From NCBI GenBank assembly GCA_024516035.1, contig CM044955.1:56137257-56201256 (forward strand): a stretch of 64,000 bases of DNA. The letters are read 5' to 3'. Shown here piece by piece: positions 10,607 to 20,769 of the stretch. How positions within the stretch are numbered: the first letter of the stretch is position 1; each line of letters starts with the position of its first letter. Source of the DNA: Bactericera cockerelli. Lineage: Eukaryota; Arthropoda; Insecta; Hemiptera; Triozidae. Made by a program: the position numbers and the translations under genes. The notes beneath the pieces were generated by a model, which did no database searches, had not been told where the DNA came from, and worked only from the letters and a program-made list of their open reading frames with translations.

Positions 10607-11125
10607 ACTAGCCGTTTGCCCGTGCTTTGCAACGGGACTAAATTTCAAATTTACTAAGGCATGGCCGTACTGCTGGACAGCAATGCCTTTTTGAACTTTT
10701 TATAATTTTTCTGGACAAAGCGATAATGGTTTTGGGGGGGTCAATTCTGAGACACTTTTCGCTATCTCTTACCGTTTTGGCTAAACAACTCCGGACAAAC
10801 AAACAAACATAGGTAGGTAGGTAGGTAGGTAGTCCTTTTTTCTGTTTTATATATAACTAGCCGTTTGCCCGTGCTTTGCAACGGGACTAAATTTCAAATT
10901 TACTAAGGCATGGCCGTACTGCTGGACAGCAATGCCTTTTTGAACTTTTTATAATTTTTCTGGACAAAGCGATAATGGTTTTGGGGGGGTCAATTCTGAG
11001 ACATTTTTCGCTATCTCTTACCGTTTTGGCTAAACAACTCCGGACAAACAAACAAACAAACAAACAAACAAACATAGGTAGGTAGGTAGGTAGGTAGTCT
11101 TTTTTTCTGTTTTATATATAGAGAT
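10607..11125 (+). repeat. Two tandem copies of the CTAGCCGTTTGCCCGTG repeat
   Basis: Copies at about 10607-10855 and 10856-11125 are nearly identical. They differ mainly in the length of the (CAAA)n and (GTAG)n stretches near their 3' ends. A third copy lies at 2257-2490. They sit inside the Tc1 element upstream of its transposase. Confidence 0.9.
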
Positions 11126-11239
11126 AATATAAAGTTAAATAGGGGTTCCTAAAGTGAACACAGTACAGTAAATTTGAAATCATCTGAGCGTTCCCCTAAT
11201 TGTGGTCCCCAGTGTATATGGCCATGTCTCGGGTGTAGA

Positions 11240-11995
11240 GTATTTTTAAAAAAAATTATATGCAAGAACAAACCGCGGGTGTGATCGAATTATTCTCTTT
11301 CGGTAGAAAAATAATCTTGTTATTATTAGGTAGCATTATTATAATATGGTAACTGAAGTCTTGGCCTACCGCATTATAGTTATGAAGAAGAAAAAAAATA
11401 TATGCGAACTAGTTCACGCAGTATTTTAATCGAAAATCCATGCAAAAACAATGGGTGATCTTTTTCCATTGTTGGCCCAAGTGCGGGATTTTTCATTGAC
11501 CCAAGTGATGGTTTTTTCTAAGGTTTTGGGTCTATTGTTTGCCCATCTGATATACAGCCTAAATAATAATAGGGAACATCTCAGAGTTGAATTTTTGTAC
11601 AGACAAGCTGGGGTAATCCAGTGCGAGTAGAGTCTCTAGATGCCTCTGTGTCTACTGTAGTTATCGTCCCCAGATCAGACTACTCGTCTACAGTTGTAGG
11701 TACGAGTAGGAATGTTACCCGGGCCAGACTACTTGTCTAAAATCAGTCCGAGTAATTTTATTTCATTTTATTTCGAGAAAGGTAGATAGGATTAAAAAAG
11801 TATTAGGTACCAAATGAACGGTTGCGAGACTTGTTTCAAAATACATAGCGCAAATAACCGTACCGTAGGTTCACTGCGGTTACTTCAACCATTTGGAAAG
11901 AGGATTTTTAAATAATGTACCTAATTAAAACAAAGGTAGTATAATATTATATTATTTTTAGGGTGTAATTGCCGACTGGAGTAGGAAAGAATACT
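11240..11995. other. AT-rich unassigned DNA
   Basis: Repeated phrases (GGCCCAAGTG, GACTACTCGTCT/GACTACTTGTCT) suggest old local duplications. No gene was recognised. Confidence 0.45.
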
Positions 11996-11998
11996 GGT

Positions 11999-12078
11999 CT
12001 ATAGCAAGGGTCTGAATTTTTGAGTTGTGATCATGTAGTTGAATGCGACGTGTAACCCAATTTTTTATTATTATTATT
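11999..12078 (+). repeat. SINE-E tail fragment
   Basis: GTTGTGATCATGTAGTTGAA, TGCGACGTGTAACCCAA and a run of (TTA)n match the 3' end of SINE-E. Head and core are absent. Confidence 0.7.
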
Positions 12079-12657
12079 ATTATTATTTATTGAATAAAGG
12101 TAAGTTAATACATTATGTGGGCTTAACAAAGCAACACATAATAATAAGTACATAAATACAACTATCTCTTTCAATCTTCATATTTGGCGGCGCTATTTAT
12201 TATTGGATATTTTTATTATTATTATTTTAATAATAATAAAATAAAAAAAATCCATCGGGGTACAAGCGTGCAATGTAAGGATTATTGTGTATAATATCAG
12301 GACTCTAACAGGATATTGTAAACTTGTATTTGGAGACTGGCATCTCCACGGCCCTAGTCCACCTGAGCTGATAGTGTAAAAGCCATACTTAAAGCATTAA
12401 GTCTGTATTTTAAAGTTTTGCACTATTGGATAAAATTTAAGAAAAAAATAAATCAGGAAAATGCAAGCACTTTATGTGGCTGTAAAATTGTCAATACAAA
12501 GGTACTTTTTAACAAGGTAATGGTTATACGCTAGTTTTTGGATAGAAACTGTTATGAATAAACTTATATTACAGCATTAATATAATTAACAAATCAGAAG
12601 TTGTATTCATACATGTGGTAATGTGCAATTGTGCATGGTACATATTTATTTTTCTCT
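12079..12657. other. AT-rich unassigned DNA
   Basis: No supported feature; ATT-type microsatellites lie near 12210-12240. Confidence 0.5.
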
Positions 12658-12842
12658 TTAAAATATGAGTGTTTCGACTGTTTCACAGCCTTTTTTGTTT
12701 CGTAGCCATGAAACAGGAGCTACTGTACACACTTGTGGTCTGTGTTGTAGCATGCCTCCCATCTGATGGGCGAGAAGTTACACAATACTTCCCATTTAGG
12801 TGCAGGGTCAACACGAGCGCACCGGAAGGGATCCCTTATATG
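12658..12842 (-). repeat. SINE-G copy, 5'-truncated
   Basis: Reverse of the G body: ATGAGTGTTTCGACTGTTTC at the tail side through CCATTTAGGTGCAGGGTCAA and CGAGCGCACCGGAAGG. No tRNA head is attached. Confidence 0.85.
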
Positions 12843-12970
12843 TAGAAGTAGATAGATTGATAAATTTTATTTGTAATAAAATCAGATTTTGATACAATGG
12901 TTGGCATTAAGACTATGAATAATTTCAAATGAGCTTAAATAAATAAATATAAGAAAGAATAAAAAAGTAA

Positions 12971-13182
12971 ATGATAATAATAATAATATCGCTTTATTTA
13001 TACTGCCCGATTAAGACTACTATAGTCCCATTATTCCAGCAGTAAGCCCAAGACATATTATTATGTGGTAAAAATCCCAAATGAGAGGATAACTTGTCAT
13101 GTCCCGGTTGGGTTTCGAACCCACGACCTCTGGAAACTTTGGATTCACAGAGTGCCGCCTTTACCACTGAGCTACCGGGACA
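12971..13182 (-). repeat. SINE-A copy, full length
   Basis: tRNA-like head at the high end (B box GGGTTTCGAACCCACGACCT, A box CCACTGAGCTACCGGGACA), body AGTCCCATTATTCCAGCAGT, and an (ATA) tail at the low end. About 212 bp. Confidence 0.93.
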
Positions 13183-13213
13183 GACTAAAACAACTGAAAA
13201 CAAACTTTGAATA

Positions 13214-13298
13214 GAATTCTTTTGTCGGCGCGGGGTTTCGAACCCGGGACCTTCCGCATGGTAAGCGAGTGCTTAACCACTGAGCTATTCGTGCGCTC
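13214..13298 (-). repeat. Isolated tRNA-like SINE head (G type)
   Basis: GGTTTCGAACCCGGGACCTT and GAGTGCTTAACCACTGAGCT are B and A boxes matching the head of the SINE-G copy at 27131. The putative acceptor arms do not pair, so I do not call a functional tRNA gene. Confidence 0.75.
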
Positions 13299-13955
13299 TA
13301 TATATAAATATATTTTTTGAAAAAATCTGTAATTTTAGATTGTCTCTCCTTCATAAGATAATTATTGCAAGACTTAATCCAATTACCGATACATTATTCT
13401 CATTCTTTCTATGCAGTTCAGAAGTCAAAACAAAACTGGAATTGATCCTAATGTTGAGCGACACGTGTCGTGTTCAGAGTTTCGGCAAAAATTAACAGAA
13501 TAGACAATCCTCTTTAGTCTTCATGTCGCCGTCGTTATAACCGAAGTATTTTTTCATTTTTGCACAGAAGTTTAGGTCGCTAAGAGCAGAGGCGCGTCGT
13601 TATAGACAAGGTCGTTACAACCGGTGGAAAATCAATAGAACAAGGTAGGGGAAACCAAGGGACTAATACGATATTTGGTCCATATAACCGCTCGGTTGTT
13701 ATACCGGAGGTCATTATAGGCGAAATTTACTAAATATACATGTAATCACGAGCGGGAGTGAAACCGTTGTGAACACTTACTCAATCGGAAGTGAACTCGT
13801 TGTGATCAAGTCAAGATCAACAGTCAGGGATGGAACGGAAGCCGTTCCCTCCCGAAGAAGAATGCGACAGAATTTTTTTTTGAAATCAATGCCCCCTGTG
13901 GCTGTGGCTCTTTGGCGGCGTTCGGGGGTTCTTGGTAAACAGTACCTTCGCATAA
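13299..13955. other. Possible pogo/Tigger-like remnant and unassigned DNA
   Basis: Between 13530 and 13740, phrases such as GTCGTTATAGACAAGGTCG and GGTTGTTATACCGGAGGTC recall the 'CGTTATAA' repeats near the ends of pogo/Tigger MITEs. No terminal repeats could be paired. Confidence 0.35.
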
Positions 13956-14162
13956 AATAATAAAAATATCGCCTTATTTATACTGTCCGATTAGGACTAT
14001 CAAGTCCCATTATCCCAGCAGTACCTAAGCCCAAGACGTATTATTATGTGGGGTAAAAATCCTACTCAGGAGGATTACATGTTATGTGTGCACGGCTGGG
14101 TTTTGAACCCGCGGATCTCTGGATTCACAGAGCGCCACCTTTACACTGAGCTACCGTCACAA
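13956..14162 (-). repeat. SINE-A copy
   Basis: Reverse orientation. Head with GGGTTTTGAACCCGCGGATC and CACTGAGCTACCGTCAC, body AGTCCCATTATCCCAGCAGT. Diverged from the 12971 copy by small indels. Confidence 0.88.
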
Positions 14163-14590
14163 TGTAGCGTGGTACTTCAATCTTTTATGTTCACACCAGA
14201 TTTTTTTTACGCTACATGTTACTCAAAAAATATTTTCGTTTTCGATAATATTCCAGGCAGATACGTTGGTGGTATACCGTATACCACAACTAAAAAAAAA
14301 GTTTATAAAAAAAATCAAAGATTTTTTATCACCTTCTTGGCTTATACCAAATCAACAGGACACCAAGACATTAAAATTCAAAAGAGAAGAAATTTTCTAG
14401 ATACTTCTTAAACAACGATGTAGGATCTTTCAATGACTCTTTTTTTCCACGAGTAGTGACCAAGTAATTTTATTGTGCAAGATTTTCTTTTTATTTCGCC
14501 AGAAATGAATTCGATGGGTAACGGACTCCTCCCTCTAACCTTTTTTCTATCTATAGATATTAAGTATTCAATAGTTGGTAACAAATTATT
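14163..14590. other. AT-rich unassigned DNA
   Basis: CACACCAGATTTTTTTT near 14190 matches the end of the repeat at 55857-56540. Otherwise nothing is recognised. Confidence 0.4.
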
Positions 14591-14591
14591 G

Positions 14592-14866
14592 GTTTTTTTT
14601 TTTTTTTTTTTTTTTTTATTGGGGTTTAACGTCGCTTTCAACTGCCATGGTCATATCACGACGGGGGTTTTACCCTCCATTCGCAGGAAACTCACAAACC
14701 TGCTACTCACATTGACCTCACCCAGCCTGAGTGGGGCCGGGAAAAGCCAGCGTCACGAGAATTAGAATTTGAATGGTCACCCATCCAAGTCTTAACCTCG
14801 CTGGATGTCGCTGAACTTCGGTGTTCTGAAGGGAACCGGTGTATTCAACATGCCATCGACGCTGGC
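14592..14866 (-). repeat. SINE-E (SINE3 type), 5S rRNA-derived head, full length
   Basis: Read on the minus strand, the head has GCATGTTGAATACACCGGTT, ACACCGAAGTTCAGCGACAT, GACTTGGATGGGTGACC, in the order and wording of 5S rRNA. Next comes a core with CGTGACGCTGGC, CCGGCCCCACTCAGGCTGGG, GCGAATGGAGGGTAAAACCC, then GACGTTAAACCCC and a poly(A) of about 25. Flanks ACAAATTATTG and ACAAATAATTG (one mismatch) look like the target duplication. Its outer part was copied in the tandem duplication starting at 14735. Confidence 0.85.
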
Positions 14867-14893
14867 TCACAAATAATTGTGAAAGATAGAAGA

Positions 14894-15170
14894 ATCTGTA
14901 GCCACCTTAGTCGAGAGGGTACAGCGCTAGGCTTGCACGTACGGTGACCTGGGTTCGCATCCCAGAGTAGTCGGAATTTTTGGACTGTCTCATGAATGTT
15001 ACGGTTGTTACGGGGTCGACTCATACCTCGTGAGGAAAATTTAGTTGTTACTTTAATGTGAGCAGCAACCAGTGGCGGAAAGGGCAAAAACATTACGGCA
15101 GAAGAAACATACTTGGATATTTAAGGAAAAGGAGAAAGTCCTATAATCCTGCTAAAATTATGATATAATA
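14894..15170 (+). repeat. SINE-C copy
   Basis: tRNA-like head with GGTACAGCGCTAGGCTTGCA and TGACCTGGGTTCGCATCCCA, then ACTCATACCTCGTGAGGAAA and TGTGAGCAGCAACCAGTGGC. The identical copy at 16101-16377 is its duplicate. Confidence 0.88.
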
Positions 15171-15269
15171 ACTCAGAGAAACACATTTATTTATTTTATT
15201 ATTTTTATTAAATAAGATAGGAAAACAGAAATTTTTGAGTCGAAGACTTTGATTCCAGAAAACTGTTCT

Positions 15270-15545
15270 TTTTTTGTATTTCTACCGTAAGGCCGCATCT
15301 GCCTGTCACCGCTTCCGGGCGAGATATCCGTCGAACAAAGCATGATAGAAGAAAGTTAATAATCGGAGTAGCTAATATTTTACTTCTGATAAATTTCTAA
15401 TATTAGAAATGGGAAGTGTTCTACTGTGTTCTTTTTTTACATATATGTCATTTGGAACATATTTTTCGGCTAACTGCCCGCCGATACGAACACTTTTGAC
15501 TCCCATCATAAAACTAACTTGTTCCTAATCCTAGATACTCAATAA
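15270..15545 (+). repeat. 272-bp repeat, single diverged unit
   Basis: TTTGATTCCAGAAAACTGTT, CTACCGTAAGGCCGCATCTG, CGCTTCCGGGCGAGATATCC and CATATTTTTCGGCTAACTG follow the order of the unit in the array at 21640-22390. Duplicated at 16478-16752. Confidence 0.75.
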
Positions 15546-15589
15546 TTATTATGTATTCGTATGTTTTGTATTTCTGCATCCATGAGACC

Positions 15590-15893
15590 TGTGGTATATA
15601 TAATTTTCTTTGTGGTGAAGCACAAGGCCTCTTCACAATTTTTGTGGGTAGCGCAGCATTACTAAGAGCCTCCTTTACATTTCGAATTATTCTATTACAT
15701 TAATTTCTTTTTACTCTGGTAATGCCGCCACTGGTCGTTACTCATACAAGTAACTACTCATTTTTCCTCACGAGGTATGAGTGGACCCCGAACATCCAAG
15801 TACAGAGCAGAAAAAATCCTCCCCCGCTGGGAATCGAACCCAGGTCACCATGTGTGCAATGCCTAGCGCGCTAACTCGCTCTGCCACAGTGAC
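15590..15893 (-). repeat. SINE-C copy, long form
   Basis: Head at the high end (GGGAATCGAACCCAGGTCAC, GCTAACTCGCTCTGCCACAG). The extended 3' body reaches ATTTTTGTGGGTAGCGCAGC. Duplicate at 17477-17777. Confidence 0.88.
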
Positions 15894-16100
15894 TACTGAC
15901 CTGTGGTATCTATTGATGACTCACACTCGAGAGGTTTATCAGGCCGGGAAAAGCCAGCGTCACGAGAATTAGAATTTGAATGGTCACCCATCCAAGTCTT
16001 AACCTCGCTGGATGTCGCTGAACTTCGGTGTTCTGAAGGGAACCGGTGTATTCAACATGCCATCGACGCTGGCTCACAAATAATTGTGAAAGATAGAAGA

Positions 16101-16377
16101 ATCTGTAGCCACCTTAGTCGAGAGGGTACAGCGCTAGGCTTGCACGTACGGTGACCTGGGTTCGCATCCCAGAGTAGTCGGAATTTTTGGACTGTCTCAT
16201 GAATGTTACGGTTGTTACGGGGTCGACTCATACCTCGTGAGGAAAATTTAGTTGTTACTTTAATGTGAGCAGCAACCAGTGGCGGAAAGGGCAAAAACAT
16301 TACGGCAGAAGAAACATACTTGGATATTTAAGGAAAAGGAGAAAGTCCTATAATCCTGCTAAAATTATGATATAATA
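16101..16377 (+). repeat. SINE-C copy (duplicate)
   Basis: Duplicate of 14894-15170 inside the second copy of the tandem duplication. Confidence 0.88.
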
Positions 16378-16776
16378 ACTCAGAGAAACACATTTATTTA
16401 TTTTATTATTTTTATTAAATAAGATAGGAAAACAGAAATTTTTGAGTCGAAGACTTTGATTCCAGAAAACTGTTCTTTTTTTGTATTTCTACCGTAAGGC
16501 CGCATCTGCCTGTCACCGCTTCCGGCGAGATATCCGTCGAACAAAGCATGATAGAAGAAAGTTAATAATCGGAGTAGCTAATATTTTACTTCTGATAAAT
16601 TTCTAATATTAGAAATGGGAAGTGTTCTACTGTGTTCTTTTTTTACATATATGTCATTTGGAACATATTTTTCGGCTAACTGCCCGCCGATACGAACACT
16701 TTTGACTCCCATCATAAAACTAACTTGTTCCTAATCCTAGATACTCAATAATTATTATGTATTCGTATGTTTTGTA

Positions 16777-17446
16777 GGGAACTTCACGATTCGGCCCAAA
16801 TTACCTGAGGAGACCTTTTCCATAGCATGATTCGTCCCAAAACAGACTATCAAGTTTTGATCCCACACAAAAAGTCCCACTTTCATTCTAACAAAAAGTC
16901 CCACTTTCATTCCACCAAAAAATCCCTATAAAATAGTATGGAAACTTTGCCCTGAAAGAACTGAGAACAATGGCGATGTTCACGATGTTATTGTTTTGAA
17001 CTAATAACAGTCATCTTTGTTATCAGTGTTTATTTGAGTGTTTGACAGTACTACTATAAACCTAAGGCAATGCCTTAGGTTTATAGTAGGGTTAGGTAAA
17101 ATACATAGAAGGCCATGCCTCAAGAATATAGTAGGGTTAGGGTTAATACATAATATAAGGCAATGCCCCAGGTTTATAGTAGGGTTAGTTAAAATGCATA
17201 GAAGGCCATGCCTCAATAATATAGTAGGGTTAGGTAAAATACATAGTAGGCCATGCCTAATACATAGAAGGCCAAAGCCTGATATACATAGAAGGTAATT
17301 CCGTAATTTAATGTTGAATAATAAAAAATCCCTCAATATGTACGGTACTTAGAGTGTTGCACTGGGCCGAATCGTTCGGTGACCTTTTTTACCTGAAATC
17401 GAAAACCTTTTTCATAAACCTTTTTGGGCCGAATCGTAATGCGCCC
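16777..17446. mobile_element. 670-bp MITE, hAT-like by target duplication
   Basis: Flanked on both sides by GTTTTGTA (16769-16776 and 17447-17454), an exact 8-bp target duplication. The uninterrupted site is visible in the other copy of the tandem duplication near 15562. Ends GGGAACTTCACGATTCGGCC and ...GGCCGAATCGTAATGCGCCC form terminal inverted repeats matching at 20 of 24 positions. The size and lack of a transposase frame mark it as non-autonomous. An 8-bp duplication with short inverted repeats suits hAT, but the family was not identified. Confidence 0.9.
17044..17300. repeat. Minisatellite inside the MITE
   Basis: Irregular repeats of CATAGAAGGCCATGCCTCAA and ATATAGTAGGGTTAGGTAAA, the reverse complement of the 45-bp unit at 8316-8675. 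It starts with a palindrome around CCTAAGGCAATGCCTTAGG. Confidence 0.88.
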
Positions 17447-17476
17447 GTTTTGTATTTCTGCATCCATGAGACCTGT

Positions 17477-17777
17477 GGTATATATAATTTTCTTTGTGGT
17501 GAAGCACAAGGCCTCTTCACAATTTTTGTGGGTAGCGCAGCATTACTAAGAGCCTCCTTTACATTTCGAATTATTCTATTACATTAATTTCTTTTTACTC
17601 TGGTAATGCCGCCACTGGTCGTTACTCATACAAGTAACTACTCATTTTTCCTCACGAGGTATGAGTGGACCCCGAACATCCAAGTACAGAGCAGAAAAAA
17701 TCCTCCCCCGCTGGGAATCGAACCCAGGTCACCATGTGTGCAATGCCTAGCGCGCTAACTCGCTCTGCCACAGTGAC
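17477..17777 (-). repeat. SINE-C copy, long form (duplicate)
   Basis: Duplicate of 15590-15893, now downstream of the MITE. Confidence 0.88.
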
Positions 17778-17969
17778 TACTGACCTGTGGTATCTATTGA
17801 TGACTCACACTCGAGAGGTTTATCAGTTCATGAGTGCCTTTCTCGTTTACAACAAGAGATTCTATGAATCATTAAACGATGCCAAAACAATGGCTTTTTA
17901 AGACAAATATAAAAACCGGTGATAGAGCAGTATCCTTTGAATTGCTTCTATTTTTTTTGTCTTCTTATT

Positions 17970-18605
17970 ACTTTCCTTATCCTATAATAAGGAAAGTATT
18001 GTATTCGTCGAAAATTTTACCTATTTATTTTTTCACATTTCTGGACGAATCGAATCAGCCTCAGGATATCAAAAAAGATGTTTTCAGCCATTTGTTCCGC
18101 GCGCCTGTCTATTTATCTGTGAACAAGATAGCTCGAGAACGGTAAGAGCTAGACACTTGAAATTTGGTATGGAAATTAATTTTATGCACCAAACAAATTA
18201 CGACACTTTTGGTTGAAATCGGCTGCACGGACTAAAATATTAGCCGCAAGCGCCGCTTCTTTGAATTGGTTAAAGCCTACAAAAGAAGTTGGAGAACAAC
18301 ATTTTCTTAGATTAAAAAAAAATAACAGGGGTCTATTCTGATCATTTTTTCATATCTTGAACTTTTTGGACCTCGGCCCCAATTTAACCGGTATTTGGGG
18401 GGGAGGGACCCGCTTTGACTAACTTTTTTTATTATTTATCCTAGATTGAGGTTGTGACATGTCAAACTTATTGATTATGAAGTGTTGATTACGAATTGGG
18501 CATTGATTTTTAGCTATCTGTTACCGTTGAGTCACCAGTGGCTGAACTTGACTTCTTTTTGGAGGACAAGGAAAGTCGTTTGATGTTAACACCAGAATTT
18601 TTTCG
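17970..18605 (+). repeat. Dispersed repeat of about 0.6 kb
   Basis: Begins with an 11-bp snapback ACTTTCCTTAT/ATAAGGAAAGT with a 6-nt loop. It runs through GGTAAGAGCTAGACACTTGA, GACCTCGGCCCCAATTTAAC and GAGTCACCAGTGGC to TTTGATGTTAACACCAGA. A second copy in opposite orientation lies at 55857-56540 and carries an (ACAG)n expansion here absent. No coding capacity. Confidence 0.85.
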
Positions 18606-19228
18606 AATAGAAATAGATTTTTGCTTGTTACTTCAGCGAAATTTAGTAATCGGATTCACGAGGAAGTATGGAGTCCATAATTGGCAGAGTAATTTTTGCT
18701 TTTTTAGTTAAAAGTACTGTTTTGAAAACCTGTAAAATCGAGTGATTGATAAATCTCTGTATATACTTTACCTTGACAATTCTCTTAGATTCTTAAATTA
18801 CCCATGTAATGAAACAAAAAGAATTATTTAAGTAACAAAAAAGATTCCGATATTTAGTCGATTTGGAGCTATTACCTTGTTTCTTGTAATTGAAATAGTG
18901 CCAAGTGTAAAACATGTGATTCCCTACTCAAGACCCTAGGACCTAGGAAAATCTACGAAAGGATTACATACACATCTTTGCACAAAACACAAGAAAAATG
19001 ATCTCAGACCATCAACATCCACGAGTCAATTGGTGGAGAAATCTGCGACTCATGAAAGTCATGAACCTCCACAAAAGAGAAAAAGAAGATTACGCTTTCA
19101 CAAGCAGAAGCTCAAGTTCAGGTGACACCGTCAATGATGTTTTGGTGAGAATGACAACGCTTGATGGTGTAGTTGGTCAAGTCAAACGATCCGAGAGAGC
19201 TTCTCCGAGCTTCGTGTATAAATACAAC
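18606..19228. other. AT-rich unassigned DNA
   Basis: A frame at 18998-19318 runs into a reverse SINE-D tail. I see no independent support for a gene. Confidence 0.45.
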
Positions 19229-19531
19229 TTCTTCTTCTTTCACTTTGTCTTTCCTAATCCTACATTGTTCAACCTCATTTTTGAGGTTGGTTGTGGCAAA
19301 TGTTTTACGGCTAGATGAACTTCCTAACAACGATTCTATTTGATTTTTCGCTGGGAATCGTACCAGCTACCCACATTAAACTAAGCCAGCCTGGGTAGGG
19401 CCGGCATTGCCAGCCTCACGTGTTTAGGGGAACAGAATTTTCTTTGTGAAAAGTCTGCTCCGACCGGGAATCGAACTCAGAATCTCTGTTCTACGGGCAG
19501 TAGTCACAACCGTTACGCCACGAAAGCTGGC
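19229..19531 (-). repeat. SINE-D copy, internally deleted
   Basis: Reverse orientation: TTCTTC tail, GGTTGTGGCAAATG, core ACCAGCTACCCACATTAAAC, head with GGGAATCGAACTCAGAATCT and CACAACCGTTACGCCACG. The CCCTCCATTCG segment found in the other copies is missing. Confidence 0.85.
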
Positions 19532-19855
19532 GTATATAAATAGAACTTGATCTACCCATTTTTTGTTATTATTTTTATACTAAATTTGTACATTGTTAAT
19601 AGTATGTTAAAAAAGTATTCATAAACCATTTTTATTTATTGAAAAACACAAATGTTGTTTTTTTTTGTAGTTTGTGTAGGATGAGAGAAAATACACGTTC
19701 AAATTTTCAGAAATGGAACTGATTTATTAATGGATCAAGCTGCCAGTCCATAAGGGAAATACATAAATCGTGGATGAACTAACTACAAGATCTAACAGTT
19801 TGCCTTTATCATAGGTATTTTCAAGCGCTATCAAATTCCGTTATCCCGAGATCGC
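19532..19855. other. AT-rich unassigned DNA
   Basis: No feature recognised. Confidence 0.5.
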
Positions 19856-20225
19856 CAATTTTCAATCCCGATTTTTCGACATTGAAATAGTACGGGGATT
19901 GTAAACCCTAAATACGAATCAAAAGACGAATTTTAAAGTTCGAACATATTTTTTGGCCTACCGTGATTGCCGCTCCTTGCCGTCTGCGCCCACGACTCAG
20001 TTCACCAAGACAACTCCTTTTGATTTTTTTTTATCTCCTACCGTAAGGCCGCAACTACCTTGTGACGCTTTCGGGCGGAATGCCCGCCGAACGGAGCAAA
20101 AAAAAAAAAAAAAAAAAAAAAACGAATAGGATACCTTTACATTTGCTGTAGTATTGAATCAATTTCATATTTTAAACATAATTTTCGGCCAACCTTAATC
20201 GCCACCCCTGGGCGGCAACGTATGC
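19856..20225 (+). repeat. 272-bp repeat units, diverged
   Basis: One unit ending CCCGCCGAACGGAGC and an A-run at about 20098-20122, then the start of another (CATAATTTTCGGCCAACC). The A-run at a unit end suggests that at least this copy was retroposed. Confidence 0.7.
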
Positions 20226-20232
20226 CCGTGTA

Positions 20233-20385
20233 GTTAATGAGAAAAATGAGTAGTTACTTGTATGAGTAATGACCAGTGGCGGCATTACCAGAGTAAAAAG
20301 AAATTAACGTAAAAGAATTCGAAAAGTACAGGAGGCTCTTAGTAATGCTGTGCTACCCACAAAAATTGTGAAGAGGCCTTGTGCT
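20233..20385 (+). repeat. SINE-C body, head missing
   Basis: GAGAAAAATGAGTAGTTACT, CCAGTGGCGGCATTACCAGA and CACAAAAATTGTGAAGAGGC match the long-form C body. Confidence 0.8.
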
Positions 20386-20769
20386 TCACAACAACGAAGA
20401 AGCAGACCAACTCGCCAAAGAAGGATTGAACAGTAAAACATCCCGTTGATTAATAGAATACCGATCCATGATTAGAAGAATGTTGTGAAGAAAATAATTG
20501 TTATACAATGGCATGATGAATGGACAAATTTAACTGAAAACAAATTGCAAGAAATAAAGCCTGAGAACAATCCTTTGGCACCCCTCTTTCTACATGAAAA
20601 GGATGGAGCAGGTCTCTCTCACACGTCTCCGCATTGGACACACTACCTCACCCATTGTTATCTAATAAAAAAAGGACCCTCCCCCTTTCTGCGATGTTTG
20701 TTCGTGTAGATTAACAGTAAAACACATCCTAAGAGATTGTATTAAGTACCTGACGTTAAGAGACTGCTC

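Larger units (their letters stand above)
9096..11214 (-). mobile_element. Tc1/mariner element, decayed, 2119 bp
   Basis: 28-bp terminal inverted repeats start CACTGGGGACCACAATTAGG at 9096 and are mirrored at 11187-11214. Both sides are flanked by TA (9094-9095 and 11215-11216), the target duplication of this superfamily. It encodes a broken DD34E-type transposase on the minus strand. It is longer than the usual 1.3-1.7 kb because two copies of another repeat lie in its 5' part (10607-11125). Confidence 0.92.
14735..15941. repeat. 1207-bp tandem duplication, first copy
   Basis: Begins inside SINE-E and ends at GAGGTTTATCA. Contains the SINE-E head, SINE-C copies at 14894-15170 (+) and 15590-15893 (-), and one unit of the 272-bp repeat (15270-15545). 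The second copy starts at 15942. Confidence 0.95.
15942..17826. repeat. 1207-bp tandem duplication, second copy with insertion
   Basis: Matches 14735-15941. The only difference I found by eye is a 1-bp deletion in the TTCCGGGCGAG stretch, apart from the MITE inserted at 16777-17446 with its 8-bp target duplication. The junction at 15941/15942 has little or no shared sequence beyond about 1-2 bp. Confidence 0.93.

Noticed and set aside
2257..11125. CRISPR-like arrays (45-bp minisatellite, repeated heads)
   Set aside because: The units are contiguous without spacers, and the setting is clearly animal DNA.
13214..13298. Possible functional tRNA gene
   Set aside because: A and B boxes are present but the acceptor arms do not pair, and the same head occurs on SINE-G at 27131.
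14475..14765. 96-codon plus-strand frame
   Set aside because: Runs through the poly(A) complement and core of a reverse SINE-E.
18998..19318. 106-codon plus-strand frame with charged start
   Set aside because: Its second half is reverse SINE-D sequence and nothing supports the first half.
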